Below are positions 1 to 8,821 of a DNA stretch of 64,000 nucleotides, piece after piece (position 1 is the first letter of the stretch; every line of letters begins with the position of its first letter). A program made the position numbers and the translations under genes. The notes under the pieces were generated by a model. That model made no database searches and was not told where the DNA came from. It saw only the letters and a list, made by a program, of their open reading frames with translations. The stretch is from Actinoallomurus sp963736325 (lineage in GTDB: Bacteria; Actinomycetota; Actinomycetes; Streptosporangiales; Streptosporangiaceae): positions 868,001 through 932,000 of the forward strand of contig CAVTOG010000008.1 of NCBI GenBank assembly GCA_963736325.1, in the 5' to 3' direction.

Positions 1-2
1 GC

Positions 3-797
3 GACGCGGGCACGGCGCTCGGCGCCGCGCTGTGCGCCGACGCGGACCGGGTGCCGGCCGCGCGCCCGGTGATGAGCCACGCCTACCTCGGACCGCGCTA
101 CCGCAGCGACGACGTCGCCGGTCTCCTGTCCAGGGCCGGGATCGGCTTCACCGACTTCCGCGGCGACGAGGAGGGTCTGCTCGACGCGGTGGCCGCGGCG
201 CTGGCCGAGGGCCGTACGGTCGGGTGGTTCCAGGGCCGGATGGAGTTCGGCCCGCGCGCGCTGGGCGCCCGGTCGATCCTGGCCGATCCGCGCCAGGCGT
301 CCATGCGGGATCGGCTGAACAACGACATCAAGTGGCGAGAGGACTTCCGGCCGTTCGCCCCGGCGGTGCTCGCGGACCGCGCGGCCGAGTTCTTCGCCAT
401 GGACCGTACGTCGCCGTTCATGGTGGACCTCTTCGACGTACGGCGGCCCGAGGTGCTCGGCGCCGTCACGCACGTGGACGGCACCGCACGGGTGCAGACG
501 GTCGAGGAGGCCGGCGCACCGCGTTACTACCGGCTCATCCGGCGGTTCGGCGAGCTGACCGGCGTCCCGGTCCTCCTCAACACCTCCTTCAACCTGAGCG
601 ACGAGCCGATCGTCTGCTCGCCCGTCGACGCCCTCCGTACCTTCCTGCGCTCCTCGATCGACCTGCTGTGCGTCGAGGACCTGCTCGTCGACGCGGAGGC
701 GGCCTCGGGCGACCTGCGGGAGGCGGCACACGAGGAGCAGCGTTTCGTCGGCTCCGGAGGCGGCACGTCGAGCGGTGAGCTGTACAGCTTCTTCTGA
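3..797 (+). CDS. CmcH/NodU-family carbamoyltransferase, 5' end outside window
   Basis: This is the C-terminal 264 residues of a carbamoyltransferase; the reading frame is open to the left edge, so the start lies outside the window. Family hallmarks are visible: DAGTALGAAL at the left edge, then SHAYLGP, the block FGPRALGARSILADPR, and a C-terminal LLNTSFNLSDEPIV stretch. Enzymes of this family move the carbamoyl group of carbamoyl phosphate onto a hydroxyl, often of a sugar or a cephem, in the cytoplasm. The SGNH hydrolase gene follows 33 bases later on the same strand, and a membrane glycosyltransferase lies nearby, so a sugar hydroxyl of the product is a plausible acceptor. The acceptor cannot be read from sequence. 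Confidence 0.9.
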   Translation, partial: DAGTALGAALCADADRVPAARPVMSHAYLGPRYRSDDVAGLLSRAGIGFTDFRGDEEGLLDAVAAALAEGRTVGWFQGRMEFGPRALGARSILADPRQASMRDRLNNDIKWREDFRPFAPAVLADRAAEFFAMDRTSPFMVDLFDVRRPEVLGAVTHVDGTARVQTVEEAGAPRYYRLIRRFGELTGVPVLLNTSFNLSDEPIVCSPVDALRTFLRSSIDLLCVEDLLVDAEAASGDLREAAHEEQRFVGSGGGTSSGELYSFF

Positions 798-830
798 TCC
801 GGCCCGCACCATCCCATCGAGAGAGGTCGC

Positions 831-2735
831 GTGATGAGTACGCGCCAGCGAGTCATCGACGAGGGCGTCGGCCCCTGGACTTTAACGCCGGACGGGTCGT
901 GCCTCCTCCGCCAGGGCGCCGCGCCGTCGGGCCACTGGCCACGGCAGAGCGGTTCGTGGTCACGTGAGGACCGGATCCCCGTCGAGCCCGCCAAACGCCA
1001 CCGGGTCACCATCGTCGGAGAGTCGGTCGCGCGGGGCTTTCTCCTCGACCCCGTGGTGACGCTCGCGGGCCTGTGCGGGGAGGCGTTCGGGCGGGCGGGC
1101 CACGCCGAAGAGATCGAGGTGGTCGACTTCGCGGTCAACGGCCTCGCGCCGGACGGCGCGCTGCGGCTGTGCCGCGCGGCGGTCGAGCTGGGCTCGACGG
1201 TGATCGTGCTGTACGTCGGCAACAACTTCCTGCGCTCGACGCCGTGGCTCGAACCGGACACCCGGACATCGATGGCGGAGACCTTTCTGACCGGCGGCTA
1301 CCCGAACTACCACGCGGCACGGCGTGAGGCGGTGTCCCAGCTGGCGCGGCGGTTCAGACGGGAGATGGAGGAGCTCTGCGCCGATGCGGGCGTCCAGGTC
1401 GTCGTGGTGGTGCCGGCCGTCAACCTCCTGGACTGGAGTGCGCCGTGGATCGCACCGACCTGGCTGCCCGAGGACCGGCTCGCCGACTGGACCGCCACCC
1501 GGCAGCGGCTCGATTCGCCGGCCGGCCGTGAGCCTTCCGAGGAGTTCCGGCTGGCGAGCCGGCTGGTCGAACTCGACGGCGCGGGCACCCCGCGGCCGAT
1601 GGAGCTCGTCGGCAAGGGCCTCGTACGCCGTGGACGCGTGGACGAGGGACTCGCCATGCTGGAGGAGTCGCTGAGCGTCGGCGCCGATCCGGCCAACTAC
1701 GACCGGCGCTGCCCTCCGGAGGTCGCGGCGGAGCTACGGCGGCTGGGCGAGGCGCCGGGGTTCCGGCTGGTCGACGTGCCGGCGCTGTCACGTAAGAGGT
1801 TCGGGGAGCGGGCGTTCGGCCGCGACACGTTCCTCGACTACTGCCACCACACGCCGGACTCGCTCCGCCTTGTCGCCGACGACATCGCCGGCGAGGTGCT
1901 TGCGACCGTGGGGCGGCAGGGACCCTCCGGCTGGACGCGGAGGCCGTGGGGGAGCGTGCCGTCGCGTGAGCTCGCCGAGGGCTACCTGCTGACCGCCCTG
2001 CACAACCAGCACTGGGGCCAGCCGGCGGAGAACGTCGAGCACTGGACGGCGGAGGCCCTGCGCACCGACCCGGCGAGCGTGAAGAGCCTGGCCGGTTACT
2101 TCGCCATGTCGACGCCGGACGCCCACTTCTGGCTCACCGACGGCCTGCTCGGCGGCGGGTCGCGGCGGATGCACTGGTTCCTGAAGAACTTCTCTCATCT
2201 GGCGGTGCTGGACGCCGAGTTCGCCGAGCGTGCGCTCCGTGTCCTGGACGAGAACGGCGCCGCCGTCCTGCGGGCCGGGCTGGACGCCGTCCGGCAGAAC
2301 CTCGCGGTCGAGGAGACGGACGGGCTGAACCTGCTGGAGCCCTTCTGGCGTGAGCGCGACGGAGCACACCATCCGGCCGCCATCTTCGCGGGCGAGCGGA
2401 GGATGGTCAGCCGCTACGGCTTCGTCACCGCCGCCGCCGGCCCCCTCGACCTGGAGATCGTGCTCACCACCGGCCCCGGCATGCCGCCCGGCCGCTTCAC
2501 CGTGGAACTCAACGGCCGCGCGTGCCACGAGGCGCCGGTCACGGCTGAGTGGCTCACCCACCGGTTGGTCCTCCCGGCCGACCTGCTCAGTCCGGGAACC
2601 AACGAGCTGGCCTTCCGGTGGCCGGTGGCGTCCAGGGACCCGCGGACCATGTCCTCGGCGATCACCGCACTGGGAACCGGACCGGAGAGCCTGCACCTGG
2701 TCCGGATCACGCGGATGCGCCTCACGGCCCGGTGA
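831..2735 (+). CDS. SGNH/GDSL-type hydrolase, large
   Basis: This is a 634-residue protein (633 if the ATG at 834 is used instead of GTG 831; a GAGAGG motif lies just upstream). Residues 63-69 read GESVARG, the SGNH block I with Ser65 as likely nucleophile. YVGNNF further on resembles the Asn block, and DYCHH near residue 335 supplies the Asp/His end of the triad. A helical, TPR-like stretch lies between these blocks, and there is a C-terminal beta-rich domain. No signal peptide is visible. SGNH enzymes are esterases or acyltransferases; the neighbouring carbamoyltransferase suggests action on the same product. The substrate is unknown. Confidence 0.75.
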   Translation: MMSTRQRVIDEGVGPWTLTPDGSCLLRQGAAPSGHWPRQSGSWSREDRIPVEPAKRHRVTIVGESVARGFLLDPVVTLAGLCGEAFGRAGHAEEIEVVDFAVNGLAPDGALRLCRAAVELGSTVIVLYVGNNFLRSTPWLEPDTRTSMAETFLTGGYPNYHAARREAVSQLARRFRREMEELCADAGVQVVVVVPAVNLLDWSAPWIAPTWLPEDRLADWTATRQRLDSPAGREPSEEFRLASRLVELDGAGTPRPMELVGKGLVRRGRVDEGLAMLEESLSVGADPANYDRRCPPEVAAELRRLGEAPGFRLVDVPALSRKRFGERAFGRDTFLDYCHHTPDSLRLVADDIAGEVLATVGRQGPSGWTRRPWGSVPSRELAEGYLLTALHNQHWGQPAENVEHWTAEALRTDPASVKSLAGYFAMSTPDAHFWLTDGLLGGGSRRMHWFLKNFSHLAVLDAEFAERALRVLDENGAAVLRAGLDAVRQNLAVEETDGLNLLEPFWRERDGAHHPAAIFAGERRMVSRYGFVTAAAGPLDLEIVLTTGPGMPPGRFTVELNGRACHEAPVTAEWLTHRLVLPADLLSPGTNELAFRWPVASRDPRTMSSAITALGTGPESLHLVRITRMRLTAR

Positions 2736-2737
2736 GA

Positions 2738-2777
2738 GCGTGTCAGGTGGGTCCGGGCCAGGACCCACCTGACACGC
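2738..2777. terminator. Bidirectional hairpin between convergent genes
   Basis: A perfect 17-bp inverted repeat, GCGTGTCAGGTGGGTCC (2738-2754) and its complement (2761-2777), is separated by six bases. It sits exactly between the stop of the SGNH hydrolase gene and the stop of the kinase-like gene on the other strand. There is no clear T tract, which is common for actinomycete terminators. Confidence 0.85.
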
Positions 2778-2778
2778 G

Positions 2779-3831
2779 CTAGAGGCGTCGCCCGCCGGTC
2801 GGCATCAGGGAGTCCGGCAGTGAGCCGGGCGCGGGCCAGTCGCCCTTGGCCAGCCGCAGCAGCCGGTGGACGGCGTGGTCGGCGGGCATCTCCGCGGCGG
2901 GCCGGTCCGGGGGGCCCACCAGGACGTGCCGGATGGAGTAGGCGAGGGAGTAGAGCCGCATGCGCTCCGCCGCGTCGGGGACCTGGAACGGCTCGGGGTA
3001 GTCCGCCTCCAGCCCGCGGAGGATTCGCAGGTGGGTGTCGTCTCCGGCCGACGCCTCGTCGTCGGCGCTCCTGCACAGGCACTCGAGGTCCAGCAGCGGG
3101 GGCCCGAACCGGGTCCACTCCAGGTCGAGCAGGGTGATCGTGTTCGGCTCGGACCACCAGATGTTGGACAGGTGAAGGTCGGCGTGGATCAGCCCGTGCG
3201 CGGCGGGATCGTCGATCTCCGGTTCCAGATGCCGGAGCTCTTCAATGGCGTCGATCGCGGCCGACATGAGCCCAGGGTCGACGTACGGGAGGGTCTTCCC
3301 GTGCTCGGCCATGGCGATGGCGCGCGCGAGAGGAAGCGGGACGATGTCCGCGCCGAGGAGGCCGGTCATCCCGCCGTCGCGCAGATCCGGGCGGGCGAGC
3401 AGCCAGCCGGCCAGGTCGGCGGGCGGTGTCCACGCGTGCAGGTCCCGCAGCATCTCGGCGAGCTGGGCCACCAGGGACCGCTGCTCCGCCGTGCTCAGCG
3501 ACGGCCAGTGGAGGTTCAGCTGCCGCCCCTCGAGACGGCGGGTCATCGAGTAGCCCAGCGGGAAGTCGCGTATGGAGGTCCGCCCGTATCCGACCACGGG
3601 CGGATAGCGGACGCTCGCCGGCATCTGCTCGGCGACTCTGGCCTCTCTCTCCAGCCGCGTGACGTCGCCGCGCCAGGACACGCGCAGCACGATCGAGCCG
3701 AGCCGGGCGTCGTCCAGCAGCCAGGCGTCGTTGGAGTGGCTCTCGATCAATTGCGGCGCCGTGATCGGCTCGATCGAAGCGGCCGATAACACGTGCTTCA
3801 GGCGCTCTGCGGGACTCGGAATGGTTTCCAC
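2779..3831 (-). CDS. Aminoglycoside phosphotransferase/choline kinase-like protein
   Basis: This is a 350-residue member of the APH/kinase superfamily. It carries the catalytic loop HADLHLSNIW (His-x-Asp then Asn) and a downstream metal-binding LLDLEW, equivalent to DFG. Known members phosphorylate hydroxyls of aminoglycosides, choline or sugars with ATP in the cytoplasm. The frame is open up to 3906, but that would overlap the 3' end of the upstream gene; GTG at 3831 leaves a clean 28-base gap and is preferred. It is the third gene of a leftward set with the DegT aminotransferase and a free C domain. It may be self-resistance or tailoring; the sequence does not decide. Confidence 0.75.
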   Translation of the reverse strand: METIPSPAERLKHVLSAASIEPITAPQLIESHSNDAWLLDDARLGSIVLRVSWRGDVTRLEREARVAEQMPASVRYPPVVGYGRTSIRDFPLGYSMTRRLEGRQLNLHWPSLSTAEQRSLVAQLAEMLRDLHAWTPPADLAGWLLARPDLRDGGMTGLLGADIVPLPLARAIAMAEHGKTLPYVDPGLMSAAIDAIEELRHLEPEIDDPAAHGLIHADLHLSNIWWSEPNTITLLDLEWTRFGPPLLDLECLCRSADDEASAGDDTHLRILRGLEADYPEPFQVPDAAERMRLYSLAYSIRHVLVGPPDRPAAEMPADHAVHRLLRLAKGDWPAPGSLPDSLMPTGGRRL

Positions 3832-3859
3832 CGCCGAATTGTAGCGCGGAGCCCTGCGG

Positions 3860-5200
3860 TCACATATGGTTCCGCGCCAATCGGAAGAACGCGGGCGCGG
3901 CGTCAAGCGGCGCCGCCGGATCGGCGGCGACGAATTCGACCACCGACTCGATATCGGATGCGACGTTCGCCGCCATGTCTCGCGTCACCGGAGGATCGAT
4001 GAAACGCATTACCGCCTCGGTACGGCCGGGGCCGATGGTGAAGGACACCTGGAACAACGGACCCGTATTTTCGCAGAATGAATCCTCGGAGACGCTGGTC
4101 GGCGCGAGTCCGACGGCGAATCCGTCCATCGTCTCGGTGATGGCCGTGTCGTACATGCCGCTCAGCTCGACCTGCCACAGGCCGGGCGCGCCGGCCCTCC
4201 ACCCCGTGGTCACTCCGGCCCGGCGGGACGCCTCCTCGGACGGCAGCCGGCTCAGGTGCGCGGTGGCGTGGCGGGCCGCGTCGCGCCGGGACGTGATCGC
4301 CTCACGGACGCTCTCGCAGCGGCCGAAGTCCGCGACGTCCAGGACGTAGCTGCGGAGCAGGCCCACCACCTCGAAGCCCCGCGGGCGGTGACGGCCGCTG
4401 TGCGCCACTCCGAGGCCCGCGGGCCGCCCGTCGTCGCGCCGGAAGTAGAGGGCGGTGCACGCCGCGAGCGCCTCGAAGGGGCTGCAGCCGTACTCCTTGG
4501 TCAGCAGCCTGAGCCGGCCGAGGGTGGCCTCGGAGAGGTCCCAGGCGAGGAACCGGGTCCACGCGTGGTCGTTCTCCAGTTTCCGTTCGATCATCCACTC
4601 TGGCACGGCGGGCGAGGACGCGTCGATCGCGCGGAGCCAGTCGTCGTAGGTCTCGGACAGGCCGTCCGCGAGCATCGGGGGATAGTGGCCGGAGAACTGC
4701 TCGACCTCACCGGGCCGCGCGGGGCCGGTGGGCCGTTCGTACTCCGTCCTGATCAGTTCGGCGACCAGCTCCGTCGAGATGCCGTCGACGCAGACGTGGT
4801 GGAAGAGGCAGGCGACCAGAGTGGGGCCCTGCGGCGAGCGGCCGACGACCACGCGTATCGCCAGCTCACGCGGGACGGTCCACCAGCCGTCGACGCCGCG
4901 GATGATCCGGGAGGTCCCCTCCGGAGTGCCGTCCCAGTCGGCGGTAGCCCACGGCGTCTCGGTGATCTCGGACGTCTCGCGGACCACCTGCGTGAGCTCG
5001 CCGCCGACGACCTCCACCGACGTACGCAGGCTCTCGTGCGTCGCCACCGCGTGCGCGATCGCGCGGTCCAGCCGCTCCGGGGAGAGCGGCCCGTCGGCCA
5101 CGAACGCGTAGTACAGCCGCTTGGCGTCGGCGCAGGTCGTCGAGGCCATGATGAAGTCGTGGTAGACGGCCTGATCCGCCGACGGAGTGAGTCGTTTCAC
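3860..5200 (-). CDS. Free-standing NRPS condensation domain, intact HHxxxDG
   Basis: This is a 446-residue condensation-domain protein with no A, PCP or TE domain. The active-site motif HHVCVDG is at residues 134-140, so it should be able to form an amide or ester bond. GTG 5200 is preferred because GAAGGA lies just upstream; it overlaps the end of the DegT gene (stop at 5217-5219) only in the leader. Free C domains either acylate the first residue of a peptide or attach an extra amine to a carrier-bound chain. The adjacent aminotransferase could provide the amine substrate, but this pairing is an inference from gene order. Confidence 0.8.
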   Translation of the reverse strand: MKRLTPSADQAVYHDFIMASTTCADAKRLYYAFVADGPLSPERLDRAIAHAVATHESLRTSVEVVGGELTQVVRETSEITETPWATADWDGTPEGTSRIIRGVDGWWTVPRELAIRVVVGRSPQGPTLVACLFHHVCVDGISTELVAELIRTEYERPTGPARPGEVEQFSGHYPPMLADGLSETYDDWLRAIDASSPAVPEWMIERKLENDHAWTRFLAWDLSEATLGRLRLLTKEYGCSPFEALAACTALYFRRDDGRPAGLGVAHSGRHRPRGFEVVGLLRSYVLDVADFGRCESVREAITSRRDAARHATAHLSRLPSEEASRRAGVTTGWRAGAPGLWQVELSGMYDTAITETMDGFAVGLAPTSVSEDSFCENTGPLFQVSFTIGPGRTEAVMRFIDPPVTRDMAANVASDIESVVEFVAADPAAPLDAAPAFFRLARNHM

Positions 5201-5216
5201 GTTGTCCTTCGCGGAT

Positions 5217-6488
5217 TCATCGGACGATCTTGACGACCGCCTCGGCGATGTCGGCCATGTCCTGCGGGTTTCCGAGGAACGTGCTGTGGTGGGTGAGGAC
5301 GGCATGGCCGGAGAGGTATTCGGCGTTGGGGTAGGCGCGGTCGCGGTGCTCCGCGACGAAGCGTTCGGCCAGGGGGGCGAGCGCGGGTTTGGTCCACGGC
5401 CGGAGCAGGTGGCTGCGGCTGAGCGGTTCGCGCGGCGGGTAGAAACGCGTGTGCAACTCGGCGGAAAGGGCGTCGGCGACGTCGGCGTTCGACATTCCGC
5501 GCGGGAGCGGGTCGAAGACGAGCGCCGCCTCGTAGACCGACAGGCGCGTCTGCTCGGGCGGTCGGCACAGCATCCGGACTCCCGGGACGTCCTCGATCAC
5601 GCGCGCCAGTTCCGCGTAATTGGCGTTCCGTACCTCGTGCTGGGCGTCCAGCGACCCCAGTTGCGCGCAGAGGACCGCCGCGCTGAACTCGTTCAGGCAG
5701 AAGTTGGCGCCCAGAACGGTGGCGCTCTCCTCCAGCTCCAGGCCCTGGGCCGCCGCGGTCGCGTCGGCGTACCGGCGCGAGTCGGCGCGCAGCTCCTCCA
5801 GACGCGGCGCCAGGGTCTCGTCGTCGGTCACCACGGCGCCGCCCTCGCCGCCGGTCAGCACCTTGGAGTGCTGCATGCTGAAACAGCCGAGGCGTCCCAT
5901 CGACCCCGCCTGCCGGTCGAGCCACTGGGCCCCGTGGGCCTGGGCCGCGTCCTCCACGACGGTGATGCCCCGCGGCGAGCACACGTTCTGGATCGCCGGT
6001 ATGTCGGCCATCGAGCAGGACCAGTGCACCGCGATCACAGCGCGCGGATCGACGTGGAGGTCCAGGTCGCCGGGGCCGATGCTCCCGGTGTCCGGAGAGA
6101 CGTCGACGAGCACCGGGAGCAGGCCGGCCCGCAGCACCGCGCTGGCGCTGGCCACCCAGGTGAGCGCCGGAACGAGCACGGTGTCCCCGTAGTCGAGCCC
6201 CAGGGACTCCAGTGCCACGACCAGGGCGCTGGACCCGTGGTCGACCGGCACGCAGTGCCGTACCCCGACATAGTCGGCGAACATCCGCGCGAAGCGGCGC
6301 TCGAACAGCGCGGATCCGGCCGGACTGGTGATCGCCCACCGTCCGCCGTGTAAGACCCGGGCGAGGAAACGGGCGGCGTCCTTCGCCGGCACCGGCCACT
6401 CGGGCCATCCGCGCTCCTCCGGCCGTACCGGGATGCCGCCGTCGACCGCGAGCCGGTCGGCCTCCGTCAGCCTCCCGTGAGATGTCAC
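5217..6488 (-). CDS. DegT/DnrJ/EryC1/StrS-family PLP aminotransferase
   Basis: This is a 423-residue PLP enzyme with the DegT fold. Visible blocks are DHGSSALVVAL (phosphate-binding), VVEDAAQAHGA (the Asp contacting the pyridine nitrogen) and SMQHSKVLTGGEGGAV, in which Lys209 forms the internal aldimine. The family transfers an amino group to keto-sugars, keto-cyclitols or, in AHBA synthases, forms an aromatic amine. The frame extends to 6560, but GTG 6488 has GGAGGG about ten bases upstream and is chosen. It is the first gene of the leftward set, divergent from the glycosyltransferase across a 229-bp promoter region. The substrate is unknown; an amino sugar for the membrane glycosyltransferase is one option. 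Confidence 0.85.
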   Translation of the reverse strand: MTSHGRLTEADRLAVDGGIPVRPEERGWPEWPVPAKDAARFLARVLHGGRWAITSPAGSALFERRFARMFADYVGVRHCVPVDHGSSALVVALESLGLDYGDTVLVPALTWVASASAVLRAGLLPVLVDVSPDTGSIGPGDLDLHVDPRAVIAVHWSCSMADIPAIQNVCSPRGITVVEDAAQAHGAQWLDRQAGSMGRLGCFSMQHSKVLTGGEGGAVVTDDETLAPRLEELRADSRRYADATAAAQGLELEESATVLGANFCLNEFSAAVLCAQLGSLDAQHEVRNANYAELARVIEDVPGVRMLCRPPEQTRLSVYEAALVFDPLPRGMSNADVADALSAELHTRFYPPREPLSRSHLLRPWTKPALAPLAERFVAEHRDRAYPNAEYLSGHAVLTHHSTFLGNPQDMADIAEAVVKIVR

Positions 6489-6624
6489 GTCTGCTCGATC
6501 CCTCCGGGCCGATACGGAATCGAGTGCGGCCCACCCTGAATTGTCGGGCACTTGAAACAACCCCTCGAGATGACGCGAAAAGCATCGCGCAAGACGTGCC
6601 GCAAGAGTACTTGAAAGTGTGCCT

Positions 6625-6653
6625 GTTCAACTGTCCACAACAAACAGTTGAAC
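6625..6653. promoter_or_regulatory. Perfect 10-bp inverted repeat, putative operator
   Basis: GTTCAACTGT (6625-6634) and ACAGTTGAAC (6644-6653) form a perfect palindrome around nine bases. It lies in the divergent region between the DegT operon and the glycosyltransferase gene, about 64 bases before the latter's ATG. It is AT-rich compared with the surroundings. Its arms and spacing resemble the binding site of a dimeric repressor; no T run follows, so a terminator is less likely. The regulator is not identified. Confidence 0.6.
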
Positions 6654-6716
6654 GTGCTGTTTGTGCTAGATAGCGGGGTACTCTGTGCTGCTCATCTGAA
6701 AGGTGTATCCGATCCA

Positions 6717-8204
6717 ATGACACAAGTTCAAGTTCATCCGGTAACCGTTCCTACGGCCACCGGCCGATGGGTGACGCGGAAGACGGCCGTCTTGGTGCCT
6801 TTCGTTTTGACACTCGCACTCGGTCTTTGGGGTATTCACCGGCAGGGCGGCATATGGGACGATGAGGCGGTCACCTACGACGCCGCCCACCGCAGCCTGT
6901 CCCAGCTCTTCCACCTGTTGTCGCACGCCGATCTGGTGCACGGCCTGTACTACTTCTTCATGCACGCCATCTTCGGCGTCCACGGTGGCCTCGTGGCCCT
7001 GCGGCTTCCGTCGGTGCTGGCGACGTGCGCGGCGGCGGCGGGGGTCGCGCTGATCGGCGACCGGCTCGCCGGCCCTCGCGCCGGGCTGCTGGCCGGGCTG
7101 GTGTTCCCGCTGCCCCCGGTGACGCAGTGGTTCGAGCAGGACGGGCGTTCGTACGCCGTCGTCTGCGCGTTGGTCACGTGGAGCACATGGCTGCTGCTCC
7201 GCGCGGTGGACGAGGGCCGGACGCGCACCTGGGCCGCCTACGCGCTCGTGTCGCTCGCCACCTGCCTGGTCCACGAGTTCGCGGTGCTGGCGCTCGTCGC
7301 GCACGGCACGACCCTTCTGCTCTCCGGCGTACGGGGGCGGTCGCTGCGCGTCTGGGCCGTCCTGGCCGGTGCCGTGGTGGTCGCCCTGGCCCCGTTCGCC
7401 ATTCTCAGCATGGGACAGTCCTCGCAGATCTCCTGGATCACCACGCCCGGCTGGCGGAATCTGTACGACTTCCCCTGGCTGATGGCGATCGGGGTCGCCG
7501 GTGCGCTGATGCCGCTCGGGCGGCGCGGGTCCGTCACGCTGTGGGCGCTGGCCGTACCCATGTTGCTGCTCCCGACCGTGCTGCTGATCCTCGTGTCGTT
7601 CACCGTCAAGCCGCTGTACGTGGACCGCTACGTCCTCTACTCCGTCATCGGCTTCGCGCTGCCGGCCGGGGCGGGCCTCGACCATCTGTGGAAGGTCGCC
7701 GAGCGCACCGGGCTGCGTCGCGTGTGGGAGGCCGCCGGAGCCGCGGCGATCGCCGCGGTCATCGTGGTGGTGCTCCTGCCGCACTGGAAGATGCAGAGGA
7801 CCTCGGCGGCACGCGACAACGACCTCGCGGCGGCCGCGCGCGTGGTCGGCAGGCTGTCGTCGCCCGGCGACGGCGTCCTGTACGTCCCGAACCGGCTGAG
7901 GGTGACGGCTCAGGTGTACCCGTCCGACTTCCGCGGCCTGACCGACCTCGCGCTGGCGCGGACCGCGACGGCCTCCAGCACCCGGTACGGCGAGGAGCTC
8001 CCCGCGGACCGCACGCGCGACCGGATCGCGGCGGCGAGACGTGTCATCGTCCTCAGCGACGATCCGCCCCGCGGCCAGCCGAGCGACCTGATCCCGCAGG
8101 AGACCGTGAAGACGGAGACCCTGCGCGGCCGCTTCGCGCAGTGCAGCGTGGAGAAGGTCCTCGGCGTGCGGATCACGGTCTACGCCGCTCCCGGCGCCTG
8201 CTGA
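6717..8204 (+). CDS. Integral-membrane glycosyltransferase, GT39/GT83-like
   Basis: This is a 495-residue multi-pass membrane protein. The first membrane helix is followed by GGIWDDEAVTYD, the acidic loop (DE motif) typical of polyprenol-phosphate-sugar-dependent mannosyltransferases such as the GT39/ArnT class, and about ten more hydrophobic helices follow. Such enzymes use a lipid-linked sugar on the outer face of the membrane and glycosylate an exported acceptor. ATG 6717 is preferred over an upstream ATG at 6648, which would lie inside the palindromic operator. Known parallels are the membrane mannosyltransferases of the ramoplanin and mannopeptimycin clusters. The sugar itself cannot be read from the sequence. 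Confidence 0.75.
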   Translation: MTQVQVHPVTVPTATGRWVTRKTAVLVPFVLTLALGLWGIHRQGGIWDDEAVTYDAAHRSLSQLFHLLSHADLVHGLYYFFMHAIFGVHGGLVALRLPSVLATCAAAAGVALIGDRLAGPRAGLLAGLVFPLPPVTQWFEQDGRSYAVVCALVTWSTWLLLRAVDEGRTRTWAAYALVSLATCLVHEFAVLALVAHGTTLLLSGVRGRSLRVWAVLAGAVVVALAPFAILSMGQSSQISWITTPGWRNLYDFPWLMAIGVAGALMPLGRRGSVTLWALAVPMLLLPTVLLILVSFTVKPLYVDRYVLYSVIGFALPAGAGLDHLWKVAERTGLRRVWEAAGAAAIAAVIVVVLLPHWKMQRTSAARDNDLAAAARVVGRLSSPGDGVLYVPNRLRVTAQVYPSDFRGLTDLALARTATASSTRYGEELPADRTRDRIAAARRVIVLSDDPPRGQPSDLIPQETVKTETLRGRFAQCSVEKVLGVRITVYAAPGAC

Positions 8205-8213
8205 CCTGGCAAC

Positions 8214-8256
8214 GAAACCGGGGCGTTCTCGACAATGTAGAGAACGCCCCGGTTTC
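8214..8256. terminator. Bidirectional hairpin, 17-bp perfect stem
   Basis: GAAACCGGGGCGTTCTC (8214-8230) pairs perfectly with 8240-8256 around a nine-base loop. It lies between the glycosyltransferase stop and the convergent flavin reductase stop and can terminate both transcripts. Confidence 0.9.
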
Positions 8257-8267
8257 TACTGTCATCC

Positions 8268-8798
8268 TCAGGTCCGTGTCAGGGACTCCGAGGCGATCGT
8301 GGACCACGACCAGAACCGCCGCATCCCGTACACCAGCGGCTCCTCCTCGCGCGACTCGATGCTGTCCACCACGCCGAACACCACCGTGTGATCGGAGACC
8401 TTCGTCATGTCGCTGACGCGGCACTCGATCAGAGCGAACGCGTCCTCGACGAGCCACGGCACCCTCGATACGGGAGAGGGACGCCATTCGACGTGGTCGA
8501 AGCGACGGTCCTGCGGCGAGGCGAAGAGCTCGGCCGTTCGGCGCGCGCCCGCGTTCAGCAGGTTCACGCCGAAGCGGCCGTTGCCGTGGATCGCCGAGAG
8601 TGTGCCGCTCCGGTCACCGAGGCAGATCAGCAGCGTCGGCGGGTCGATGGACACGCTTGCCAGGGAGTTGCAGGTCAGGCCGTGTGGACTATCGGTCTCG
8701 TCGAGACTGGTGATCACCGTGACGCCGGTGGGGAAGCACCCCATCAACGTGCGGTAGTCCTGGGCCGGTACGCGCTCCGGAAGGGGAACCACACTCAT
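8268..8798 (-). CDS. NAD(P)H:flavin reductase, halogenase partner
   Basis: This is a 176-residue flavin reductase-domain protein. It has the family pattern FPTGVTVITS near residue 22, then GLTCNSLASVSIDPPTLLI and RFGVNLL. It reduces FAD or FMN with NAD(P)H and supplies diffusible FADH2 to flavin-dependent halogenases. The gene begins 24 bases after the halogenase stop on the same strand, so the two are almost certainly co-transcribed. The length is usual for the family. Confidence 0.92.
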   Translation of the reverse strand: MSVVPLPERVPAQDYRTLMGCFPTGVTVITSLDETDSPHGLTCNSLASVSIDPPTLLICLGDRSGTLSAIHGNGRFGVNLLNAGARRTAELFASPQDRRFDHVEWRPSPVSRVPWLVEDAFALIECRVSDMTKVSDHTVVFGVVDSIESREEEPLVYGMRRFWSWSTIASESLTRT

Positions 8799-8821
8799 GC
8801 TTCGACCCTCTCTGACCCGGG

